DNA of 64,000 nt from Pseudomonas peradeniyensis (GTDB lineage Bacteria > Pseudomonadota > Gammaproteobacteria > Pseudomonadales > Pseudomonadaceae). Below the pieces are notes generated by a model. It searched no databases. It was not told the DNA's origin and saw only the letters and a program-made list of their open reading frames with translations. Position numbers and translations under genes: made by a program. Numbering within the stretch: position 1 is the stretch's first letter; each line of letters opens with the position of its first letter. Positions 40,165 through 47,306 of this stretch are shown here, piece by piece. Where the stretch lies: the NCBI RefSeq assembly GCF_014268935.2, contig NZ_JABWRJ020000003.1, positions 983,501 through 1,047,500 on the forward strand, read 5' to 3'.

Positions 40165-41708
40165 GCAATGTGGTTGAAAAAATTGTGAGCGCCGGGGCTG
40201 CTGCGCAGCCCTTTCGCGGCACAAGGCCGCTCCTGCAGAGGATCGTGGTCGCCTGTAGGAGCGGCCTTGTGCCGCGAAAGGGGCGCGCAGCGACCCCCTT
40301 GCTGCTGGCCGCGATGCTGGCCGGCTGCACCCTCGGACCGGACTTTCAGAGCCCGTCCAGCGAAGCGCCTGAGGATTGGGCCTCGCTGCAAGGTGAGGCC
40401 GCAGCCAGCCAGCCGGTAGCCGGCCCGCTGGAACTGCGCTGGTGGGACAGCTTTCACGACGCCCAGCTGAGCGCACTGATCCAGAAGGTCGCCGAGCGCA
40501 ACCTCGACCTGCAGATGGCCAGTGCCCGCCTGCTGCAGAGCCGCGCCTTGCGCAGCACCGTGGCGGCCGACGAAATGCCTTCGATGGATGCAAACGCAGG
40601 CTACAGCCGAGCGCGCAACAGCGCCGTAGGGTTGAACGACCCCTCCGGCAAGGCCGGCAAGTCGGCGTACAACCTGTGGCAGGGGGACCTGGTCGCTGGT
40701 TGGGAGCTGGACCTGTGGGGACGCGTGCGCCGTCAGGTCGAGGCCGCCGACGCGACCGTGGCGATCGCCGAGAACGACCGTCGTGGCGTGCTGCTGGCGC
40801 TGTTGTCGGAAACTGCCGGCAACTACATCCAGCTGCGGGCCGTGCAGCACACCCTGGACATCACCCAGGACAATCTCAAGGTCGCCCGACACAGCCTGAA
40901 GCTGTCCGAAGGCCGCCAGGCCGAAGGTGTCGCCACCCGGCTCGACGTTGCCCAGGCCAGCGCCCAGGTGGCGTCGATCGAGGCGCGCTTGCCGACCCTC
41001 GAGGCCCGCCGCGACGACCTGATCAATGCCCTGAGCCTGCTCGCCGCCGAGCCGCCGCGCAGCTTGCAGGCACAATTGCTGCCGGACGGTAAGCTGCCCG
41101 CGCCGCAGCAGCGCTTCGCCATCGGCGTACCGTCGGAGCTGGCCGAGCGCCGCCCGGATATTCGCCAGGCCGAGGCCCGGTTGCATGCGGCCACCGCCAG
41201 CATCGGCGTGGCCAAGGCCGATTTCTATCCGAGCATCCGCCTGTCCGGGAGTGTCGGTTTCCAGGCCATGCAACTGTCCGATTTCGGGGCCTGGGATTCG
41301 CGCCGGTTCGCCTTCGGGCCGCAGCTGTCGTTGCCGATCTTCGAGGGCGGACGGCTCAAGGGTCAACTGGAGCTGCGCGAGGCTCAGCAACAAGAAGCGG
41401 CGCTGAACTACCGCAAGGTGGTGCTCGGCGCCTGGCATGAGATCGACGATGTGCTGCGCTTGTATAACGCCAGCCAGCTGCGTCGCGATCACCTGGCCGA
41501 GGCGGTGCGGCAGAACCGCATCGCCCTGGAAACCGCGCAGCGCCAGTATGTGGAAGGGGCAGTCGACTTTCTCAATGTGCTGACGGTGCAGTCGGCGTTG
41601 CTGGCCAGCGAGGAGCAGTGGATCGACAGCTCGGCGGCGGTGTCGCAGGCGCTGGTGGGGCTGTACAAGGCACTGGGTGGCGGCTGGCAGGCGTTCGATC
41701 AGGTCTGA
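40161..41708 (+). CDS. Outer-membrane efflux lipoprotein with a REP pair in its 5' coding region
   Basis: An OprM/NodT-family channel. The lipobox LAGC lies at residue 56 of the frame opened by the ATG at 40161, and two OEP repeats follow (LRWWDSFHDAQLSALIQKVAERNLDL; ELDLWGRVRRQVEAADATVAIAEN; VPSELAERRPDIRQAEARLHAATASIGVAKADFYPSI). Residues 11-46 of that frame are encoded by an inverted REP pair (40193-40296), giving an abnormally long polar stretch before the signal helix. A second candidate start, GTG at 40269, lies inside the REP behind AGGAG with 7-nt spacing and would give a normal 19-residue signal sequence before Cys. The ATG overlaps the adaptor stop. It is the last gene of the exporter operon. 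Confidence 0.88.
   Translation: MSNVVEKIVSAGAAAQPFRGTRPLLQRIVVACRSGLVPRKGRAATPLLLAAMLAGCTLGPDFQSPSSEAPEDWASLQGEAAASQPVAGPLELRWWDSFHDAQLSALIQKVAERNLDLQMASARLLQSRALRSTVAADEMPSMDANAGYSRARNSAVGLNDPSGKAGKSAYNLWQGDLVAGWELDLWGRVRRQVEAADATVAIAENDRRGVLLALLSETAGNYIQLRAVQHTLDITQDNLKVARHSLKLSEGRQAEGVATRLDVAQASAQVASIEARLPTLEARRDDLINALSLLAAEPPRSLQAQLLPDGKLPAPQQRFAIGVPSELAERRPDIRQAEARLHAATASIGVAKADFYPSIRLSGSVGFQAMQLSDFGAWDSRRFAFGPQLSLPIFEGGRLKGQLELREAQQQEAALNYRKVVLGAWHEIDDVLRLYNASQLRRDHLAEAVRQNRIALETAQRQYVEGAVDFLNVLTVQSALLASEEQWIDSSAAVSQALVGLYKALGGGWQAFDQV
40193..40296. repeat. REP pair embedded in an efflux lipoprotein gene
   Basis: Opposed arms GGGGCTGCTGCGCAGCCC...CTCCTGCAG and CTGTAGGAGC...AGCGACCCC match over about 40 of 45 bases. 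They belong to the GTAGGAGCGGCCTTGTG type seen at 28520-28601. The reading frame stays open through both arms. Confidence 0.9.
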
Positions 41709-41712
41709 ACAG

Positions 41713-41795
41713 CATCGCGGGGCAAGCCCGCTCCCACGGGGGCTCCCAGGTATGCGTGGGAGCGGCGGTGCGCCGATGCGACTTGCCCCGCGATG
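41713..41795. repeat. REP pair including a variant REP with an internal insertion
   Basis: A standard REP (41713-41737) faces a variant (41756-41795). In the variant, the usual GGGAGCGGGCTTGCCCCG is interrupted by about 16 extra bases to read GGGAGCGG-CGGTGCGCCGATGCGA-CTTGCCCCG. The same 40-bp variant recurs at 48846-48885. It lies between the convergent efflux-channel and SDR genes. Confidence 0.85.
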
Positions 41796-41798
41796 ACG

Positions 41799-42611
41799 TC
41801 AGAGCGGTCGCAACAAACCGAAGCGCTTGCGCAACACCCAATCCAGCAGGCGCTGCGGCAACAGGCGGGCCATCAACGGCAAGGTCGTGCTGCCATTGCC
41901 GATACGCACCAGCGCAGGCACAGGCGACTTGCGCGTCGCCGCCAGCAATCCCTGGGCGAACACCGCCGCCGACGTCGGCCGATCCTGCGACGCCCGAGCC
42001 CGGGCCTGTACCTGCTCGCGCAACGGCCACCACGGCGAATCGCTTGCCAACACCTGCTCGGCCTGCTGCTGCGCATTGCTGGCAAACTGCGAGGCGATCG
42101 CCCCCGGCTGCACCTCCATGACCCTGATCCCGAAAGGCGCCAGCTCCAGGCGCAGGGCATCGCTCAGCCCATGCACGGCGGCCTTGGAGGCACAGTAGGC
42201 ACCGGCGAAGGGCGTCACCAGCACACCGGACACGCTACCGATGTTCACCACCAGCCCGCGGGAGCGGCGCAGCAGTGGGAACAGCGCCTGGGTCACGCCG
42301 ACCAGGGCGAAGACATTGGTCTCGAATTGCTGGCGCATGGCCTCGACGCCGCCGTCGAGCAGTGGGCCCATGGCGCCGTAGCCGGCGTTGTTGATCAGGA
42401 TGTCGAGGCTTTGCAGTTCTTCGGCCAGGCGGGCGAGGGCATTGGCGTCGTTCACATCCAGTTGCCGGGCATTGAAGCCGGCAGCGGCCAGTTGTTCGAC
42501 ATCCTGTGCCTTGCGGGCGGTGGCCCAGACTTCATGGCCGGCATCGCGGAAGGCGTCGGCCAGGGCGCGGCCGATGCCGCTGGAACAACCGGTGATCAGG
42601 ACGGTGGGCAT
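41799..42611 (-). CDS. Short-chain dehydrogenase/reductase
   Basis: A 270-residue classical SDR. The cofactor motif TGCSSGIGRALADAF is at residues 8-22, NNAGYGAMGPL at about 75-85, the catalytic Ser is in NIGSVSG, and the YxxxK pair is in YCASKAAVHGLSDAL. The ATARK segment after the second strand suggests NADP(H) preference (Arg). The C-terminus is hydrophobic and basic (LPLMARLLPQRLLDWVLRKRFG), which may associate with membrane. The substrate is unknown. It is convergent with the efflux operon and shares its strand with the small membrane protein at 42735, separated by a REP pair. Confidence 0.88.
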   Translation of the reverse strand: MPTVLITGCSSGIGRALADAFRDAGHEVWATARKAQDVEQLAAAGFNARQLDVNDANALARLAEELQSLDILINNAGYGAMGPLLDGGVEAMRQQFETNVFALVGVTQALFPLLRRSRGLVVNIGSVSGVLVTPFAGAYCASKAAVHGLSDALRLELAPFGIRVMEVQPGAIASQFASNAQQQAEQVLASDSPWWPLREQVQARARASQDRPTSAAVFAQGLLAATRKSPVPALVRIGNGSTTLPLMARLLPQRLLDWVLRKRFGLLRPL

Positions 42612-42658
42612 GGGGCGGGCCTGTGTTCAGTTGGACATGGGGGCGTGGCTACCGGCCT

Positions 42659-42726
42659 CATCGCGGGGCAAGCCCGCTCCCACGACACCGACTCAAGGCA
42701 TAGTGGGAGCGGGCTTGCCCGCGATG
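42659..42726. repeat. Inverted REP pair
   Basis: Two opposed GGGAGCGGGCTTGCCC-type REPs lie in the gap between the small membrane protein gene (42735) and the SDR gene, ending 8 bp after the stop of the former. Confidence 0.85.
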
Positions 42727-42734
42727 AGGCGGGC

Positions 42735-43199
42735 TCAATTGGCGAATGTACCTTGCAGATGCTCGGCACGAAACTCCAGGGTTTGTGGCCGATAACCTGA
42801 GCGCAGTGGCGGCAATGGCAAGCAATCGCTCCATTCGGCGCCCGGCTGCAACTCACCGGGGCCACGATAGCGCGGGGCGGCGTAGGTGTTCTCGGCCAGG
42901 TTCACGGTATCGCCGGGGGCATAGGCGCCGACGCGCCAGCGCAGTTCGCTGAGCGGGGCCTTGTTGCCGTTCTTCATGCGCACCTGCAGGGCACGGTCGG
43001 CGGGACACTGGTCGGGGGCGTAGGCCAGGCGGATATCGAGGCGGGCCAGTTGCGAGGCTTCGCGGGTGTCCTGCCAGACCACGTACAGCGCCACCAGCCC
43101 CAGGCCACAGACGGCGGCCATGGATATCGGCAGGGCCTTGGCCGGGTAACGCAACAGCAGCACCAGCCAGGTGAGGATAAGAAAGGCACCGATGATCAT
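42735..43199 (-). CDS. Small membrane-anchored protein of unknown function
   Basis: A 154-residue protein with two N-terminal hydrophobic helices (MIIGAFLILTWLVLLL, about 1-16, and LPISMAAVCGLGLVALYVVW, about 23-42). A probably periplasmic domain of about 110 residues follows, containing a pair of Cys (PDQCPAD and DCLPLPP) that could form a disulfide. The domain, with LDIRLAYAPDQCPADRALQVRMKNGN and LRWRVGAYAPGD, looks like an Ig-like beta-sandwich. I do not recognise a named family; relatives are common in pseudomonads near alginate genes. No partner gene is evident. Confidence 0.7.
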   Translation of the reverse strand: MIIGAFLILTWLVLLLRYPAKALPISMAAVCGLGLVALYVVWQDTREASQLARLDIRLAYAPDQCPADRALQVRMKNGNKAPLSELRWRVGAYAPGDTVNLAENTYAAPRYRGPGELQPGAEWSDCLPLPPLRSGYRPQTLEFRAEHLQGTFAN

Positions 43200-43446
43200 G
43201 TGGTGAGTAGGCCTTGATTACACGAGGTTTGACCATCGTAGCGCCAAAATACATGAGCCCGAAAGGCCGGAGGGTGGCCCAAGTGGCATCGACGCTTTGC
43301 CTCCAGCGACCTGATAATTCTGCTAGTTGTTCAAGTTTTAGGGCGCCGATATGTTGTTCGGACGATGAATGTGATGGGGAGTATGTTGCTCGCATTGCGG
43401 CTGTCGTGGTTTGTAAGTCACCTGGGATTTCGCCGAGGAATGATCA

Positions 43447-43917
43447 ATGAAAACGCAACATGATGATGAGGCTAAAAAACGGCTTGCTGAACTTGAAGGA
43501 TATCAAAAAAAGGGCGATAGGTTGAAGGCGCTCACGGGTACGTCTGATGGAAAGTTTTCAGGCGACAAAGGATTTCGCGGTCGGCTGGAGTACGCTACGG
43601 ACCAGCTTCGTAGTACTGGTGATACGCTGCCCTTGTTCGTGATTGCGCAGCAGGATTTTGAGGATGCTGGAGATTTTAGGGGGCTTCTGGGGGCGGCATT
43701 TTACATCGTCGGTACAGAACAGGAACCACGTGTGGTCAATGCTTTTTTGGTAGTTAAAAATGGCGCTCATATCGATACCACCCCAACAATAACTGAAATA
43801 GAAGTGGTAGGAAACGAGCTCAAGTTCAAGTTTGCATTTACTGTCAGAGTCGATACAGGGAGCGGGCACGAGCTTACCGTTGACGGGAATATGAGACTCC
43901 AACTACCGAATAGGTAA
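43447..43917 (+). CDS. Orphan hypothetical protein in AT-richer DNA
   Basis: A 156-residue soluble protein, not recognised. The N-terminal third is charged (MKTQHDDEAKKRLAELEGYQKKGDRLKAL), probably helical. The rest alternates short hydrophobic strands (LPLFVIAQQDF, RVVNAFLVVKNGAHID, ITEIEVVGNELKFKFAFTVRVD, ELTVDGNMRLQLP), suggesting a beta-rich domain. No signal peptide, Cys pair or catalytic motif is seen. GAGGA lies 8 bases before the ATG. Base and codon use (many AAA, GAT, TTT) differ from neighbouring genes, and the 43200-43446 gap upstream is also AT-richer, so recent acquisition is likely. It is convergent with algA. Confidence 0.65.
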   Translation: MKTQHDDEAKKRLAELEGYQKKGDRLKALTGTSDGKFSGDKGFRGRLEYATDQLRSTGDTLPLFVIAQQDFEDAGDFRGLLGAAFYIVGTEQEPRVVNAFLVVKNGAHIDTTPTITEIEVVGNELKFKFAFTVRVDTGSGHELTVDGNMRLQLPNR

Positions 43918-43949
43918 AATTTTGGCTTCATGGCGTGATGTATTTAAAA

Positions 43950-43970
43950 CAGGCCCCGTCAAGGGGCCTG
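43950..43970 (-). terminator. Terminator of the alginate operon
   Basis: An 8-bp stem, CAGGCCCC-gtcaa-GGGGCCTG, lies 10 bp beyond the algA stop. On the minus strand it is followed by TTTTAAATA, an intrinsic terminator. It may also serve the convergent orphan gene from the other side. Confidence 0.8.
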
Positions 43971-43980
43971 CTGGCTCTAC

Positions 43981-45435
43981 TTATTGCGCAATAGTTTTCA
44001 CAGATACCCCACGCTCAACCGGCGTGGATGTCCGCCCATACACATCCTCGAACCGTTCGATATCATCCTCGCCCAGGTAGCTCCCGGACTGCACCTCGAT
44101 GATCTCCAGCGGGATCTTGCCCGGGTTGCGCAGGCGGTGCACCGAGGCGATGGGGATATACGTGGACTGGTTCTCGGTCAGCAGGAACACGTTCTCGTCG
44201 CAGGTCACCTCGGCGGTGCCGGACACCACGATCCAGTGCTCGGCGCGGTGGTGGTGCATCTGCAGCGACAGGCTGGCGCCGGGCTTGACGGTGATGTGCT
44301 TGACCTGGAAGCGCCCGCCCATGTCCACCGAATCGTACGAGCCCCACGGGCGGTACACCTCCAGGTGGTTCTGGGTTTCCGTGCGGCCCTGGGCGTCGAG
44401 GGTGTTGACCAGCTGCTTGACCCCCTGAACCTTGTCCTTGTGGGCGATCATCATGGCGTCCTTGGTCTCGACCACCACGATGTTCTCAAGGCCGATCACC
44501 GACACCAGCTTGCCGTTGCCGTGGATCATGCAGTTGCGGCTGTCCTGCACCACCACGTCACCCTTGGTGACGTTGCCGTCGGCGTCCTTCTCGTGCACGT
44601 CCCACAGCGACGACCAGCAGCCGACGTCGCTCCAGCCGGCCGACAGCGGCACCACGCAGGCGCGCTGGGTCTTCTCCATCACCGCGTAGTCGATGGAGTT
44701 GTCCGGGCAGCAGGCGAAGGTGGCTTCGTCGATGCTCAGCACATCGGCGTCCTCCTGGCTGCGCTCCAGGGCCAGCAGGCAGGTGTCGTAGATGTCCGGG
44801 TCGTGCTTTTTCAGCTCTTCGAGGAAGCGGCTGGCGCGGAACAGGAACATGCCGCTGTTCCAGAAGTAGCCGCCGGCGCGGACGAACTCGTTGGCGCGCT
44901 TCTCGTCGGGCTTCTCGACGAACTGCGCGACCCGCGCCACGCCTTCGGGCAGCAGCGCGTCCTGGCTGGAGCGGATGTAGCCGTAGCCGGTCTCGGGCTT
45001 GGTCGCCGGCACGCCGAACAGCACCATCTCGCCGCGTTCGGCGGCCACGGTGGCCAGGGCCAGGGCGCGCTGCAGGGCCTTTTGGTCCTCGATCACATGG
45101 TCGGCCGGCAGTACCAGCATCAGCTCGTCACGGCCCTCGTTGACCAGCTTCATCGCGGTCATGGCCACCGCCGGCGCGGTGTTGCGGCCGAACGGCTCCA
45201 TGAGGATGGCCTGGGTTTCCAGCTTCAGCGCGTTCAGCTGCTCCTGGACGATGAACTTGTGGTCCTTGTTGCAGACCACGATGGGGGTGTCCATGCCGTC
45301 GAACACCAGGCGCTGGATGGTCTGCTGGAACAGGGTGTGCTCGCCGGTCAGGGCCAGGAACTGCTTGGGGAACTGCTTGCGCGACAGAGGCCACAGACGC
45401 GAACCGCTACCACCAGAAAGAATTACCGGGATCAT
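43981..45435 (-). CDS. algA: Mannose-6-P isomerase / GDP-mannose pyrophosphorylase
   Basis: A bifunctional 484-residue enzyme of alginate precursor synthesis: it isomerises fructose-6-P to mannose-6-P and makes GDP-mannose from mannose-1-P and GTP. The N-terminal nucleotidyltransferase has VILSGGSGSRLWPLSRKQFPKQFLAL at residue 4 and the FVEKPDEKRA motif. The C-terminal cupin isomerase domain (about 360-480) has the metal-binding QMHHHRAEHWIVVSG. It is the last gene of the alginate operon, ending at an intrinsic terminator; 35 bp separate it from algF. Confidence 0.96.
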   Translation of the reverse strand: MIPVILSGGSGSRLWPLSRKQFPKQFLALTGEHTLFQQTIQRLVFDGMDTPIVVCNKDHKFIVQEQLNALKLETQAILMEPFGRNTAPAVAMTAMKLVNEGRDELMLVLPADHVIEDQKALQRALALATVAAERGEMVLFGVPATKPETGYGYIRSSQDALLPEGVARVAQFVEKPDEKRANEFVRAGGYFWNSGMFLFRASRFLEELKKHDPDIYDTCLLALERSQEDADVLSIDEATFACCPDNSIDYAVMEKTQRACVVPLSAGWSDVGCWSSLWDVHEKDADGNVTKGDVVVQDSRNCMIHGNGKLVSVIGLENIVVVETKDAMMIAHKDKVQGVKQLVNTLDAQGRTETQNHLEVYRPWGSYDSVDMGGRFQVKHITVKPGASLSLQMHHHRAEHWIVVSGTAEVTCDENVFLLTENQSTYIPIASVHRLRNPGKIPLEIIEVQSGSYLGEDDIERFEDVYGRTSTPVERGVSVKTIAQ

Positions 45436-45470
45436 GATGTTTCTCCAATAGTCGTTTAGAGGCAGGGGAA

Positions 45471-46118
45471 TTAGTTGCTAGCCACGGGGCGAGTGACCCA
45501 CACCGGCGACAGGCTGTTGCCGGAACCGGTGACATACAGCACGGCGGCTTCGCCGCGCGCCAGGGCGACGGGTTTGACGTCGCCGACTTTCTTGTCGCCT
45601 TGATACAGGGCCAGGTTGACCTTGACCGGGTTGATCTCGCGCTCGCCACGACCCTTGGCGGCCACCGGGCTGACCACTTCGGTCTTGCCGTCAGCGGTCT
45701 TCAGGGTCAGCGACTGGTCGCTGAGGTTCTGCACCCGCACCAGGGCCTTCTGCTTGTTCTTGAACGGCGGCTCTTCGATCAGCTGCGGGTTGCCGCTGCT
45801 GCTGTTGACCAGGGTGTAGTACTTGTCGGCGGCGAGCTTCACCGGGACGCTCTTGCCGCCGACCTGGGCGGTGTAGTCACCGCCGGGCAGGAAGCTGAAG
45901 TCGCTGCTGGCCTGGGCGCCAACCTGCTTGATCTGGGTGTTGCCGACCGACGCGGCGGTGGGGATTGCGGCGGCGTTGTACAGGCGCACGAAGGTCGAGC
46001 CCTTCGGCGCGCTCGGGCCATAGAGGGCGGCATCGGCGCCGGCGAAGGCCTGCAGCGAGGCCAGGGACAGGCCGGCGGCGAGGGTGAGGGCTTTGGCAAT
46101 GGAAGTCTTGGTGGTCAT
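45471..46118 (-). CDS. algF: Alginate O-acetyltransferase adaptor AlgF
   Basis: A 215-residue periplasmic protein with a signal peptide ending ASLQAFA (about residue 26). The mature part is made of two beta-rich domains beginning GADAALYGPSAPKGSTFVRLYNAA. AlgF is required for O-acetylation of mannuronate residues and is thought to hand acetyl groups or bind AlgJ/AlgX. The ATG at 46118 follows AGAGAGGA; the larger open frame running back into algJ is out of frame with AlgJ and is not used. It lies 20 bp after algJ. Confidence 0.93.
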   Translation of the reverse strand: MTTKTSIAKALTLAAGLSLASLQAFAGADAALYGPSAPKGSTFVRLYNAAAIPTAASVGNTQIKQVGAQASSDFSFLPGGDYTAQVGGKSVPVKLAADKYYTLVNSSSGNPQLIEEPPFKNKQKALVRVQNLSDQSLTLKTADGKTEVVSPVAAKGRGEREINPVKVNLALYQGDKKVGDVKPVALARGEAAVLYVTGSGNSLSPVWVTRPVASN

Positions 46119-46138
46119 GTGCGTATTCCTCTCTATCT

Positions 46139-47296
46139 TCAGTGGTCCGTCCGATTGGACGACAGGGCCAGGTTTTCTTCGGATTGGCGGGATTTCTTCA
46201 GCTGCGCGATCCACTGCGGATCGAAGGCGCTGAGGTCGTTTTTCATTGGCAGATACCGTTCGGGGAATTCCCACACCACGACCTGTGGCGGGGCGTTCTT
46301 GAAAGCGTCGCTCTGCAGGTACTTGAGCATCGGCAGCAGCGGGCCGTGGCCGTCCTCGGCGTAATTGGCGACGTCGCTGCGCAGCGCCTGCTGCAGGGCG
46401 CCGAGGAAGTTCCAGTGCGGGTTGGCGCTGTAGCTGGTGCCCACCAGCGCCACCGGGATCCGGCTGTCGGCGAACAGCGCGTCGTCGCCTTCGTCGTCGG
46501 CTTGCACCGGGTGGGTCTTGCGCTGCTGCAGGGTGTCCGGGGTCGGCAGCAGGTTGCTGAACAGCGGATCCAGTGGCAGGAAGTTGGTCAGGTCGCCCTT
46601 GTACGGCGCGGTGGCGCCGGCCTCGGTGATGAACGCCTGGGGTTCGCCGTCGAGCAGGTTCTGACGGCTGACCGCCTCGGCGATGGACTGCGCGACCACC
46701 TCGGCGCCCATGGGCGTCCAGTGGGTGTCGGTGCGCAGGAACACCTGGCCGCGGGCCTTGGCCTGCTCCAGTGGCGCCAGCAGGTCGGGGGCGAACACAT
46801 TGGCCTGGCGCGCCTGGGCGTGGAAGCGGTTGAACAGCTCGTCGTGCAGGCTGGCCGGCGTCTCCTTGCCGATGTACTCGGCGTACAGGCGCGCCTTGGC
46901 CGGCACGATCGCCAGCACCAGCTGGCTGCCGTGGCGCTGCAGGGCGTCGCGGATGCCGCGCACCAACGCCAGGTTGTCCTGCATCAGCTGCTCGGCGCCG
47001 GCGGTGGGCTTGAACTCCTCGTCGCTGAACAGCCACTGGTCGCGGCCCAGCACCACGCCGGGACGGCCTTCGTTGAACAGCTTGAAGTCCAGCGCGGCCC
47101 ACAGGTTGGTGCCCAGGCGCTTGATCGGGAACTGCTCGTCGTAGTGGGTCTCGGCGGCCTTGGCCAGCTTGCCGTCGAGCAGGGTCATGTGCCCGGTGCG
47201 GTTGAAGCTTTCCAGCCCGCCGAGTGAGGCCACGCCCAGGCCGACCAGCAGGCCCATGAACGACAGCGAATAGGTGATGCGAAGTGTCCGGTTCAT
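46139..47296 (-). CDS. algJ: Alginate O-acetyltransferase AlgJ
   Basis: A 385-residue SGNH-like (AlgX/DHHW family) protein with one N-terminal signal anchor (ITYSLSFMGLLVGLGVASLGG, about 7-27). The Asp-His pair is in RTDTHWTPMGAEVV, and the nucleophilic Ser region is in VALVGTSYSANPHWNF. These correspond to the catalytic triad of alginate acetyltransferases. AlgJ works in the periplasm with AlgI, AlgF and AlgX. It begins 10 bp after algI. Confidence 0.94.
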   Translation of the reverse strand: MNRTLRITYSLSFMGLLVGLGVASLGGLESFNRTGHMTLLDGKLAKAAETHYDEQFPIKRLGTNLWAALDFKLFNEGRPGVVLGRDQWLFSDEEFKPTAGAEQLMQDNLALVRGIRDALQRHGSQLVLAIVPAKARLYAEYIGKETPASLHDELFNRFHAQARQANVFAPDLLAPLEQAKARGQVFLRTDTHWTPMGAEVVAQSIAEAVSRQNLLDGEPQAFITEAGATAPYKGDLTNFLPLDPLFSNLLPTPDTLQQRKTHPVQADDEGDDALFADSRIPVALVGTSYSANPHWNFLGALQQALRSDVANYAEDGHGPLLPMLKYLQSDAFKNAPPQVVVWEFPERYLPMKNDLSAFDPQWIAQLKKSRQSEENLALSSNRTDH

Positions 47297-47306
47297 GATC
47301 GGGGCC

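Noticed and set aside
37528..40593. 1021-codon open frame on the minus strand opposite the EmrAB-type operon
   Set aside because: Same kind of shadow, with repetitive Gln/His/Gly translation and no recognisable domain; the plus-strand genes are clear.
43447..43917. Prophage or integrative element around the AT-rich orphan gene
   Set aside because: No integrase, att-like duplication, tRNA or phage gene is nearby; only one gene and its upstream gap are affected.
45471..47102. 543-codon frame joining out-of-frame algJ sequence to AlgF
   Set aside because: AlgF has its own start at 46118 with signal peptide and ribosome site; the front part is Arg/Pro-rich out-of-frame algJ.
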